Source of the DNA: Raphanus sativus
Lineage: Eukaryota; Streptophyta; Magnoliopsida; Brassicales; Brassicaceae
DNA: 64,000 nucleotides
Reading direction: 5' to 3'
Assembly: GCF_000801105.2 (NCBI RefSeq)
Contig: NC_079514.1
Span: 17,958,293-18,022,292 of the forward strand
Positions 51,814-62,583 of the stretch are shown here, in pieces (within the stretch, counting starts at the first letter, position 1; each line of letters opens with the position of its first letter). Under the pieces are notes generated by a model. That model worked only from the letters and a program-made list of their open reading frames with translations, was not told the DNA's origin and did no database searches. Both the position numbers and the translations under genes were made by a program.

Positions 51814-52424
51814 GTTCTGGTATCTTTTATCTCCTGCATCTTTACTATAGGCAATGAACGTCTTTTTATTTTGTTTTCTTTGATTCACAGGTTTACGGTT
51901 CTTGGTCGACATGCGCGGTGTTGATATTGATGACTGAGGGATGAATCGTGACTTAATGACTATTACTTATTATTTGTTATGAATCTTCATAACTGCAATA
52001 CCGCGTATTTGTAGAAAAGAAAGAAGCCCGCCAAGTTTGACACTTGCCCATGATTAAATTCAGTAGACATGTGCGCTTTTGTGTGATTCAATCTATATAT
52101 ACAGTGGTGGTCTGTGACAATTGAGAGAAGAACAAACTGGCAATGAAGAAAACAACACAAGCCTCTGACGCTCCAGTTGCTCAAACCGGCGTTATGTACT
52201 CTTGCCGATGGGGTTAAAGTGAGTTCTTTCACTATTTCAAGGTACTATATCACCCAAGGCTCTAAATTTATCTTTGACCGTGACTATTATGTGAAAGAAG
52301 AATTTCTAATTTTGTCAATTGTTGTTTGGTGATATGAATCCAAGGATTTTTTTTTGTTTGAACACAATTCCAAGGATTCTTTACTTCTAGAAAGTATTGC
52401 TGTTGGATCTATTAATAAGAGTTT

Positions 52425-52802
52425 TTGGTCAAGTTTATGTTGGTAGAAAGGTGGGCTCGGTCACTGTTAATGCTATATTTGGCCCGAGAGCTATGGAGGT
52501 CTGTTGATTTGTGTTTCCAAATATAGCAGCTTCGTTTGCGGTCGTATGGCTGTCTTGATGAGTCTTCTTCTGCCAGGTGGCTTTAAAGTTTGAGCATACA
52601 AGCAGCACAGGACGTAACCATGGGCCACCGTTTGAGTGGCAAGTTTACAAGTGCGTTCTATTCTTCTGCCTGTTTGAATACTTGGTTTATAAAAGAATAT
52701 GACAAAACTAATATCATATGTTTATTGTTCAGGGCACTTGGTGGCAGTCATGGTGTACCACGAGTTCATTTAAAAGGTCGGCAAGGTAATTTTTACGTGA
52801 AG
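52425..52802 (+). pseudogene. Captured MUT9-like kinase (casein kinase I type) exons
   Basis: Three consecutive exon pieces of the kinase N-lobe. The piece at about 52,425-52,498 carries FGQVYVGRKV, the glycine-loop end. The exon 52,577-52,650 encodes [21 protein letters not shown] with the AxK-type lysine. The exon 52,733-52,802 encodes [20 protein letters not shown]. The last two join in frame (74 + 70 bases) with good GT-AG introns. The motifs match the plant MUT9-like (PPK/MLK) nuclear kinases. The catalytic loop and the rest of the kinase are absent, so this is a captured fragment, not a working enzyme. Confidence 0.78.
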
Positions 52803-52903
52803 GTATGTTCACTTTAGCTAATTTTTACGTGCTGGCGTCATTGATGATAACCTCGAGAAGAGCAAACCCAAAAAAGTAAAGTCTTGAAACGTTATAATTG
52901 CAG

Positions 52904-52997
52904 ACGAGCTGCTCTGGCGGAAGAGTTGTTTGTGTTAAGACAAGTGGATGAGTTTGAGGCGAAAGGATTAAGTCCTCCACCAAGGAGAAAGAATTGA
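52904..52997 (+). pseudogene. Unidentified captured exon (Pro-Arg tail)
   Basis: After an ATTGCAG acceptor an open piece encodes LAEELFVLRQVDEFEAKGL, then SPPPRRKN and a stop. The donor gene is not recognised. It lies between the kinase and polymerase V fragments. Confidence 0.4.
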
Positions 52998-53114
52998 TTT
53001 GGTACTTACCTTTTTATTATGCAAAGCAATGTTTTTATTTATATGATAACTGAATGATAAGAAGAGACTGGCAAGAAAGCTGAATGTTTTTATCAGACAT
53101 AAACGTTATTTTAG

Positions 53115-53673
53115 GGATTTGGCTTCTCCTGAGGCTTCCGTTAGAGAAGCAGCTGCTATCTCCTTGGTGACGAGGCTGCAGGAGATTCAGAAGCAGTACA
53201 AGATGTTGCCTGATAAGGAATCTGTTGACGGAGGATTGATGCTCGAGGCTCAGAAGAATGATGGGTTGGATAACTGTGCACCGCATCTCAGATACGCTCT
53301 AGGCAGGCTTATTCGTGGTGTCTCTTCTTCCAGAGAGGTTATCTCCTTCTCTGGCTCAGTTTTAGTATCAAGATCTTAACTTTTCTTAACTTTTCTATAA
53401 AAGAAAACTCATTTTTTTCTTTAATAGTGTGCAAGACGAGAATTGTGTTGGGGTTGACATTACCTGTTAGCTTAATCTCTAGCATTAATTTGTGAATTTC
53501 TACTGCAGCTCATTTCTGATTCATCCATGAAGGGACAAGTAAGTAGCTGTTTTGTGCTTTTTTGTGTGTAACTTATGATGTAGAGACTCTAAATGCTTTG
53601 GTTTTGCTATTTGACACAGGATGTAAAAGAATGCTTACTGGGCAGGTTGTTTGCTTATGGTGATCTAGCATGA
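53115..53673 (+). pseudogene. Captured DNA polymerase V / MYBBP1A-like exons
   Basis: Three exons with intact splice borders: 53115-53337 (DLASPEASVREAAAISLV, then NCAPHLRYALGRLIRGVSSS), 53509-53538 (ending DSSMKGQ) and 53620-53673 (DVKECLLGRLFAYGDLA then stop). The order and sequence match the N-terminal half of the plant DNA polymerase V family (MYBBP1A-related nucleolar protein). The second-to-third junction is in frame, and the intron between the first two is anomalous: most of the intervening coding sequence of the family is missing. A captured, truncated copy. Confidence 0.8.
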
Positions 53674-55034
53674 TCTGAAGACTAGAGAATATACATAGCC
53701 CAGTTTGGAAGTTGCAAGTTCACTGACAATTTCAGTGGATGTCAAAATCTTGCCAACCAAAAGGTTCTTTGCAAAAAACAATTTTGCAACAGACTGCACA
53801 AATGTAACTGTAATTATTATAATATTCTCAATTATATATTATAAGATAAAAATATTCTTCTTCATTGTCTACAGAAGAGAGAAAATTTAAGTAATATTAG
53901 TGTTTTATTATAATTTCCAGTGAAAAAAGTAGAAGAGAGAACATGTTTTTACGTCTAATGTACAAATCGTTTTGCACATAATCTCGCCTCCAACCATCAA
54001 ATAAGCATATCTATAATTGACTTACCTCTTCATTTGCTTTCTCCTGAATTTACGTACCATGTTTCTTCCGATTCTGAAATGACTGGAGCACAAGCTGAAT
54101 CAACAACTTCTTCTTTCTCCACTATATGCAATCTGTCTGAAGGCTTTGTTCTGCGATGTTTAGGGTTTAAGCCTAATACACCTACTGGTAAGTGAGCTCG
54201 ATTTCTAATCATATCTGTTTTCGTTAAACTAAACCGATTTATTCTGTCATGCAAATATATTAGTTAGTCACATATACTAAACTAATATTCAACTTATCAA
54301 AGACTTCAACTGATGACAAAAAGGCTAAAATGTGGTCGAAATTACAGAAAATATTTGAAGTTTAACAACATAAGGAGAAAAAAGATATTACGTCAGCCCA
54401 CTTTTTGTTTCCTAATATATAAAATATTTTTATAAACATGTTGGACATATTTATTATTAAAAAATCATATCTACGACAAAATAGTGAAAAACAACAATGA
54501 GAACTATGACAAATTGATATTTAAATTGGAGCAAAACAACTTAAATACAAATTGAAAAAAAATAAGATTACAAAAGTGAAAGTACAATATAATTATAACA
54601 TATAGTCCTCAGGTAAAAAAATATATTTTCAATTATAATATTTAATTCTATCATTATTAATATTATGTTCTATTTTAATTATAGTATTTAATATACGGTA
54701 AATACTTAAAAGATATAAAACTGAATAAAAATAATAATGCTTGTGAATATAAAAGAATAATTAAATCATAAAAATGCAGTTAATCTTCAATTTTTCTGAT
54801 GTAAAACATTCAAGATTATTATATTTAGTTCTGACGTAATTGACATAATATTTGATTTTAACTATAATATCTCATATACTGGAAAGAATAAGAAATCAAA
54901 ATTGGAGAAACTTAAATAATTTCTGTGAAAATAATTTTTTTTTCATAAATCAGAAACTTGAATGTACAGTTGATATTAGGAACAACTAATTTTGAAATAA
55001 TAATATTTTAAATCAATTCATAATTATTTTTAAC

Positions 55035-55071
<37 letters not shown>

Positions 55072-55480
55072 CCAGAAATGATATAATTGTTTAAACTGCA
55101 TAAAGTTTTCTGAAAACTAAGTTAAAATATTATGAAATTAAATCAGATAGATATTTAACTGCTAGGCAAGTTTAAATTGAATATTATACAATACTATTTA
55201 TCATATTTGTAAATGATAGGTGTTTTAAACTTTTGCACATATTAATAAAATATATTAAAGTTTAATATATTATATATATAGTGATTATATATTTCTCATA
55301 ATGTTAAACCAACAAGAATTTAATAAATGTAATTAACCTTTGTAAAGTCTATAATCAGTAATTATGAATTGGTAAAATTAGATTGAAAATATAAAAAAAT
55401 ATATCTTTCTATATATTTTTGACTAAAATATGTATTTTTATAAAAAATGAATTATTTAAAATAAATATAAAAAAAACAAA
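53674..55480. other. AT-rich 3' part of the Helitron
   Basis: No gene is seen. A minus-strand open piece (54,254-54,030) ends in WYVNSGES-like residues, faintly similar to a copia protease start, and is bordered by possible splice sites; I would not call it. A (TA)n tract lies at about 55,039-55,067. Confidence 0.4.
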
Positions 55481-55481
55481 G

Positions 55482-55521
55482 TTATCACATATAGCCGCGC
55501 GTAGCGCGGCCACGGACCTAG
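55482..55521 (+). other. Helitron 3' terminal hairpin and CTAG end
   Basis: GCCGCGC and GCGCGGC pair around GTA (55,494-55,510) and are followed by CACGGACCTAG. This is the termination hairpin and CTRR end of the element. Confidence 0.9.
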
Positions 55522-57518
55522 TATTAGTTAATGACAAAGACTTCCATAGCATGTACGAGTTCCAAAGAATGCAATTGTAATGCCTCCCACCATCTACTGT
55601 TAATAGACCTTCAATGCCTGCATACTCTGTATGTGGGCTTTAACTTTGCAACATATGGTGCGTTCTGTTGCGTTAAATTTTGGAAGTGTGAATATATTTT
55701 TATTGACCATGTACACCATATTTTTCCTTATTTTGGATTCATTTGCAAGGTATCATAAATCACTTACCAATCGATTATACATAATTCTATTACTCTAGCT
55801 CAGACAAAATTTGTTTTAACTTTTTCTAGTTGTGTGAACATAAAAATAAGTATATTTTGATGAAAAAGATAGCTAAATCAATTTTTTTATTTTTTAAAAA
55901 TATACCGCAAACTGGGATATTATGCCAGTCGTTGTGGCCAAGTGTTGAGAATATAGCATGTCTATGGGAGCAAAGTTCCTCAATCAGAAATTTAATGTGA
56001 ATAGAAGAAAATTTAGGGAAACAGTAGGAAAAAGATCTATGTGAGTACATCTCTAAAATAATTTGATCGAACAAGATTAATATTAATGAAAATTAATAAA
56101 AAGAACAAAACACAAAAGAATAACAATAGAGATAGAGTAATCTAGACCTCTAGTAGGTAAGTCAAATTACGCTCCTCAATAATGAATTTGGTTTTGTCTT
56201 TTATACTGTTAGTTTGCTCTAACTACTCCACGTATCTAGGGCACACATGACATGCCTTGCTCCGAAGATCTCGGTTCGATTGACCGTGAAGTGACCAGGA
56301 CTTTGATGTTTACCTATAGACTTGGAGCTTGCTATTTTGTGCTGCAAAGTAGCCTTTTTGGGCTGGGTTTTGCCAATAGGCCATATCTTGTTACTTCAGT
56401 ATGTCGTGAGTGGTTTTTTTTTCTCAGCTAGATTTATGTGATTGATTCTGCTCCAACAATGTCCATCCAAAATATTATAAATGTAAAACCATCCGCTGAT
56501 CCAAATGCTAACATGGAAATCTACATCATGGAATCGTTATCCGTGAAATTATTCATCAATATTACATTACATATGTTACGGTCAACTGATTTTTATATAT
56601 AATTAATATATATATATATATATATATATGACAATGTAAATAACGATTTGATTAGTATTTTAAAAAATCCATTTAACCTTTGCTTTTAGATGTATTGGAT
56701 TTAACCGTTATGGTTAAGATCTTTTTCTGAATTATACTATATTTTCTTTTGAAGAATAAAAATGTTCTTTTAATACTAAAAATCAAAGAGATGATTTTTA
56801 ATATTTTCATAAAATTTAGTAGAGAATAAATTCAAAATAAGAATAAAATGGGTTATTAAATAAGTGAGTTTAGTAGAAAATAAAGTCAAAACAAGAATAT
56901 AATGGGTTATTAAATAAGTGAGTTTCATATCTTTAATTTATCTTAGACAATAATATTTATTTTAATGCTTACAAATAATTAAAAAGAATATGTATATTTT
57001 CGATATCAGTTCTATTAAGTTACATATAAATAATAATTACGTTTAAAAATATCATTAGGTTAAATCAATCTGATGATAATATACACCCAAATCAAATTAT
57101 ACATTGGATTTTTAGTGCATTTTATTTTTTTCCGTTTATGCATTTTCATCTCTCTTGCAACTTATATTCTTGATTGTTTATATAGTATTTATTTCTTAAA
57201 ATTTTGAATGGAGATTTTTAATTTCTTAAAATTTTGAATGGAGATTTTTGTCTAAATCTAATACTCTAACTGGATATACATGCATATAGTTTGATACAGT
57301 AAATGCATCCCCTATATGTATAAACTTGTTGAGTGTATTTAGGTATAAAATCTGCGAATTTCAGAACAAAGTATATGATTTATAAGTATATAAATATGTC
57401 ATAAACAAATACATAGACACAACAATACCTTTACATTCACTCATCTGATCATCATCTTTTTCGTTTGTTAATGAAATCATCGTATCATCCTCAGAGAATG
57501 GTACATATAATGTTAAAT

Positions 57519-57549
<31 letters not shown>

Positions 57550-57604
57550 TTCTCTTTGACTTGATATGTTTATTTCCATCTGATCTTGCTTTTGGATATT
57601 GTAG
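55522..57604. other. Upstream region of polygalacturonase copy 3
   Basis: Counterpart of 36,920-39,014 with almost no differences. The (TA)n tract near 57,525-57,549 is of intermediate length. No coding exon was placed. Confidence 0.5.
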
Positions 57605-60230
57605 GAAATCATAGTACGTGTTGTGTTCATGTTGACGTTAGTCAATTTTGGATTTGTAAATGGTCAAATCTATGATGTCCTTAAATTTGGTGCTAAGGGA
57701 GATGGTACTACCGATGATTCAAAGGTATAATATTGCAAAAACATAATCTCAATTTTTCCATTAAAATATTATCTATTTTTTTAAAAAAAATTATAACACG
57801 ACTCTTTAGTTTAAACTCTATCAAGAGAAGCTATAATAATTTCCAGCGAAAAAGAAAAAAAGAAAATTATAAGCCTATAAATTTTAGAATCATGTTTATT
57901 TTTGGAAAAGAAAAGTGATGACAGTGTCCGAGTCGGCATCCGATCCGACCAGTCAACCACTAAGTACGCCGAGTCGGCATCCGGTCCGGTTTTTAAAACA
58001 TTGGATGACACTGAAATTTTGAGATAATTTTCTTGCACTATAAATAATTTTGAATCAAAATTTTTTTTCATTAAATGAATGTTCTAAAGGATTGGCCATG
58101 ATTCCCAGCCATGATTGGCGCCATGTTTTTGTATAACGGTTTTTTTTCTTTTTGAAAAGATAATAATGGTTTTCTTGTTAAAAACTTTTAGTAGTCTAAC
58201 CAAAAAATGATCTAGCCATATATTTACTATTATTTTTCTATTGTTACTCGTTCCTACAAGTAGATCATAATTTTGTTACAAATATTTAGTTATTCCTCTA
58301 CTAATTTGTATAAATTTGTTTCTTTCTTTTGGGAAAAGGCTTTTGTAGAAGCATGGAAAGCTATGTGCAGTAGTGGTGGGAATAATAAAACACTCCTTAT
58401 TCCTTCAGATAATACCTTTTTACTACAACCTCTAGTGTTTCAAGGTCCTTGTAACTCTCCATCTGTACAAGTTCAGGTAACACTGAAAGATTAATATTTT
58501 TAAAATCCATTTGAAAACTTATTTATTAGAAAACGTTTATGTGTTGATTTGGAATGTATTTTTGATCAACTATACAGTTGGAAGGAAAGATTGTCGCCCC
58601 TCTTAACAAAGAAGCATGGTCAGATTTGAAGTCATGCGAATGGGTCAGTTTTAATAAAATCATCGGTCTAACGGTCCTTGGTTCAGGAACAATCAATGGA
58701 CGTGGTTCATCTTTCTGGGAGGTGAAATATTTTAATATATTAAAAGAAGTGAAATTTCTGTGGTTGTATTTATAATCAGAAAATGTGGGTCTAATGTTTT
58801 TTTCTTTCTCATATTCATTCAATCCAGGACAATACGCCAGCTTCTAAACACCCTACTGTGAGTACATATAGTTTTTATATATTAAATTGACTTTAAAATT
58901 CCGCTACTAAAAGCTCATAGCGAAAGGTTCTCTTTTATATTGTAGCAATTGCATTTTCAAGGATGCAATAATCTTGAAATAAATGGAATAACCTCATTCG
59001 ATAGCCCGAGAAACCATATCTCAATCAACGATTGCAGACAAGTCAAAATCACCCAGATAAAACTTATTGCGCCTGGTGATAGTCCTAACACCGATGGAAT
59101 TGATATTTCAGCATCAACTGATGTTGAAATATATGACACTATGGTTGGAACAGGTACGTAGTTAGATATCTCTCCTTTTTGGGATCACTAAATTTCCAAT
59201 TTAAATGGTATAATATGGCTATACGTATTTCAAAATCTTTGCAGGAGATGATTGTGTAGCTTTGAACAGTGGAAGTATAAATATCTCCATCACAAGGATG
59301 CAATGTGGTCCTGGACATGGAATAAGGTATATCTTTGATCGTGTATGTTTTCTTGGACATGGAATGAGGATGCAATGTGGTCCTGGATATTAATTTTTAG
59401 GTTTTATAACAAATTTGTTCTTTACGTTTATGATTATATTAGTGTGGGAAGTTTAGGAAAAGATGGAGAAGAATCTATAGTTGAGAACGTCCAAGTGACT
59501 AACTGCACTTTCAACGAGACGAACAATGGAGCGAGAATTAAGACATGGCCGGTAATAAATCTTTAATTATATTTGTCTATATAAGAATGAAATGAAGTGT
59601 TTTTCAAAAAAAGAGAGAGAGAATTAAATGGAGTGGCGGTAATAAATCTTTAATTAAATTTGTCTATATAAGAATGAAATGAAGTGTTTTTTTCAAAAAA
59701 AGAGAGAATTATATGGAGTGCTATAATAATGATACGACTTGTTTTACTTATTTTTATTTAATTTTAATGTTTAGAACGGAAAAGGATATGCAAGGAATAT
59801 AGTTTTCAAGGATATCATACTCACTGAAACCAAAAATCCAATTATAATCGATCAACAGTATATAGACAAGGGACGTATCGACGTAGAGGTAAGTTATTTT
59901 CTTTCTTTCAGTAAAATATAAAACTTCTAAGTAGAATTTAGGTTTGCCCAAAAAAAAGTAGAATTTAGGTTATTTTATTTTTGTATATTTTTTATTTAAT
60001 AGGAATCATCAGCAGTGGCCATTAGCAACGTGACATTCGTGGATTTTCGTGGAACGTCACGACAAGATGAGATTATAAAGATAGATTGCAGCGAAGTCAC
60101 ATCTTGCAAAGATATCGTTCTAGATAGAATTGATATTACTACGATTGATGGAAAGAAGCCAATAGTTGAATGCAGTAACGCGTATGGAAATTCAACCAAT
60201 GCTTATGATGGTTGTTTGAAGACACAGTAA
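57605..60230 (+). CDS. Polygalacturonase-like protein (GH28), copy 3
   Basis: Exons: 57605-57724, 58339-58476, 58578-58721, 58828-58857, 58946-59153, 59245-59326, 59443-59551, 59775-59888 and 60003-60230. A single G-to-A change relative to copies 1 and 2 creates an in-frame ATG at 57,629. From there the protein is 382 residues with a short hydrophobic leader [12 protein letters not shown], which may be a minimal signal peptide. Catalytic motifs are N184-T-D186, D207-D208, H230 and R264-I-K266. No stop or frameshift is seen. If transcription starts near here, this copy could be translated without an upstream exon, unlike its sisters. Confidence 0.88.
57629..57631 (+). other. Copy-3-specific candidate start codon
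   Basis: ATG here is GTG at the matching place in copies 1 (7,247) and 2 (39,039). The context is TTCATGT. Confidence 0.7.
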
Positions 60231-60403
60231 TATATCTTTATATTATTGAAGCCTACACACAAGCCCAACTTGTGATCCATTAGAAAGTTTAAGTAACATG
60301 TAATAGGTTTTCTAGAAGTGATACAAATATGTCTTTATATGCTTGTAGTTGGAATCTTTGCTGCTCCTAGTAGCAGCCCCAATTAAACTATTTATATGAA
60401 ATC

Positions 60404-60409
60404 AATAAA
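60404..60409 (+). terminator. Poly(A) signal of polygalacturonase copy 3
   Basis: AATAAA at the conserved position about 175 bases after the stop. Confidence 0.5.
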
Positions 60410-60928
60410 TTATTCTAGATTCCTAAAGTCTCTCTTTCTTTCTCTTTGCGTTTCAATAAAGCTCTTTGAACTATTTTTAGTTTATGTTCAATAATGTCTT
60501 TAAGACACAAATCTACCTTGTTTTTGAAATGTTCTTATGATATTAGAACACCAGGGAGTAAATCCTTGGCTTTATAGATTTTGTTATCACGCTTCTTATC
60601 AACAATGGAAGACTCATGGTGTGGAAAACAGCAAACGTCAGTTCAAGAAACAGCCTTCAAGGAGGAGACCTTCAAATCGAGATGTTCAAGTTCTACTTAC
60701 TAGTGGATTATCTACAGTCACCAGAACGTGGGTTATTTGCAAGTTTTTCCAAAACGAAAAAACAGTTTCATAAATATTTCCTAAACTTTTATAAAAGAAC
60801 TAATAATTATATTCAAACTGAAGAAAAGAAAAAAATTATGAATAGTAATTTATTCAAACCTCAAATTAAGAAGTCATTATATTTATTAACATATTTAAAA
60901 AGTGGAACATCTCATCAATTCGGTTGAT

Positions 60929-61985
60929 ATTTCATGGAATCTGGATTGGCTTAATGCATATGTTTATCCAGAAGATGTGAAAATCATTAAAGATATAGCG
61001 ATCAGTCGATCTCATCTCCCTAGTTTCTAGGGATGGCATTCGACACAATCATGTATCTTTACAATAAAATTAGGATATAGAACATAAACAATGTACCCGG
61101 ACAAGGGACAAAAACATGAATACTACGGACCATATACTAAGCCATTATTGGGAAATGTATGGAAACTGAGATGCTCACCAAAACTGAGGCATTTTGTTTG
61201 GCAAGTTATATCAGCTATATTACCGTTTATAAAAAAATTAACAAGCGCGGAGGATTGAATGTGATACACGGTGCATAGTAGAGGAGGAATCCATCAATCA
61301 TGTGATATTTGAGTGTCCAATGGCTCTTGCAAACTTTGGCTTTGTCTAAGATTTCCTCCCCCCCCCGGCACCCCCATCCCCCACCACATAATTTTTAATT
61401 AGCTTCTGTCTTTACCAATATTGACTATCTGTTTTGGAGACTTCCACAAGATCATGATTTTAGTTATTTTCCTTGGATTATGTGGTACATATGGAAAACA
61501 TAAATGATAAAATTTATACTAACATGAATGGCAACCAATAAGTTTCTTCGTATAGCGGAAGTGGAAGGAGCTTTGTGGCCGAGGATCAGATCATATACAC
61601 AAAGGAACAAAATAGGTTTGTACCGAATCCTCATTGGCAAACTATGGACTTAACAAAATATTTATGTGTTGATACCGCTTGACATAAGCAAGATCCATTT
61701 ACAGGTCAGGGGTGGTTCTGCAAAACTCTAGGATCAGAAGACAAGATGTTCGGGGGGGGGGCGATGAATCGCTGAACGAAGCCTTTCACCTTTACATGCA
61801 GAATATGAAACTCTGGTTTGAGTTACGGAGTGCATGAAGACTTTACAATTTTCTGAGGTGTTTTTGTGACATACTCTTCTAAATTTGTGAAGATGGTGTC
61901 GACACCTGATGAATGACTAGCTTTTTGTACACATATGGAGAAATTTCGGCGGAATAAGACTTTATATCATAACAAGCATTAAGAG
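60929..61985 (+). pseudogene. LINE ORF2 3' fragment, unit 3
   Basis: Same zf-RVT/RNase H remnant as in units 1 and 2. It retains the TTTGTGGCCGAGG piece that unit 2 lost, and has a G run of about 10 near 61,751. Confidence 0.7.
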
Positions 61986-62583
61986 AAATCTTCTAAGATG
62001 AATATCACATGCTCAAGTATTCATATTTGGGGCTAATCCTTCAAAACCTATTTGAATCCTAAATCTAACAAAGGTGTTTACTCAGACATAGCCAAGCAAA
62101 GCATCATAACAATTAAATAAAATTGCATAGAATAGAATAGATGGAAATAAATGTGTTCAAGAAAACTCTCAATAGTAACTCTCTCTCTCTCACAAAACAA
62201 TGGTGTAAAAACCTTAGGTAAAAACTGTGTCTAAAAGCGTATATGTGCCAAAACACTTAGGCAAGACATAAATACTAAATAATTAGGTTAAAACTCGTCA
62301 GTGGTATTTTGGTAAATAGATGGAATGTTGGGTTTCAAGTCGACTGTGACCAAACTGGACTTCTGCGTTTTTCCCATCGTTATCATTGAAGGTGTATCGA
62401 TCAACGCGTCTCTTTGTGTCGACCTCGGGTGGCGATATGGTCATCTCGGGTGAAATCTCTAAAGTGTTCCAAAATACTCCAAAATCACCATCTTTTCTCC
62501 AATTGCTCCTGAACATGTAAATATGCTATCTAGACTCCAAAACAAATTAAATATATCCTAAAATTCTTATATATCATGACTAA
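61986..62583. other. Unassigned spacer, unit 3
   Basis: Counterpart of 11,601-12,190. No gene is seen. Confidence 0.3.

Larger units (their letters stand above)
50249..55521 (+). mobile_element. Gene-capturing non-autonomous Helitron
   Basis: It starts TCTATTACACTACTAAAAG after an A and ends with hairpin GCCGCGC-GTA-GCGCGGC plus CACGGACCTAG before a T (55,521/55,522). Unit 2 at about 36,914-36,924 reads straight through as AGCATATTAG, so the insertion point A/T and both borders are exact. Length is 5,273 bases including a 100-N gap. No Rep/helicase is visible outside the gap, so it depends on other elements for movement. It carries exons of at least two unrelated host genes, in plus orientation and with splice sites, plus an LTR-like piece and AT-rich filler. 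Confidence 0.92.

Noticed and set aside
54030..54254. Minus-strand piece with WYVNSGES, similar to a copia protease start
   Set aside because: Similarity is limited to a few residues, with no D-S/T-G catalytic triplet and no neighbouring gag or integrase.
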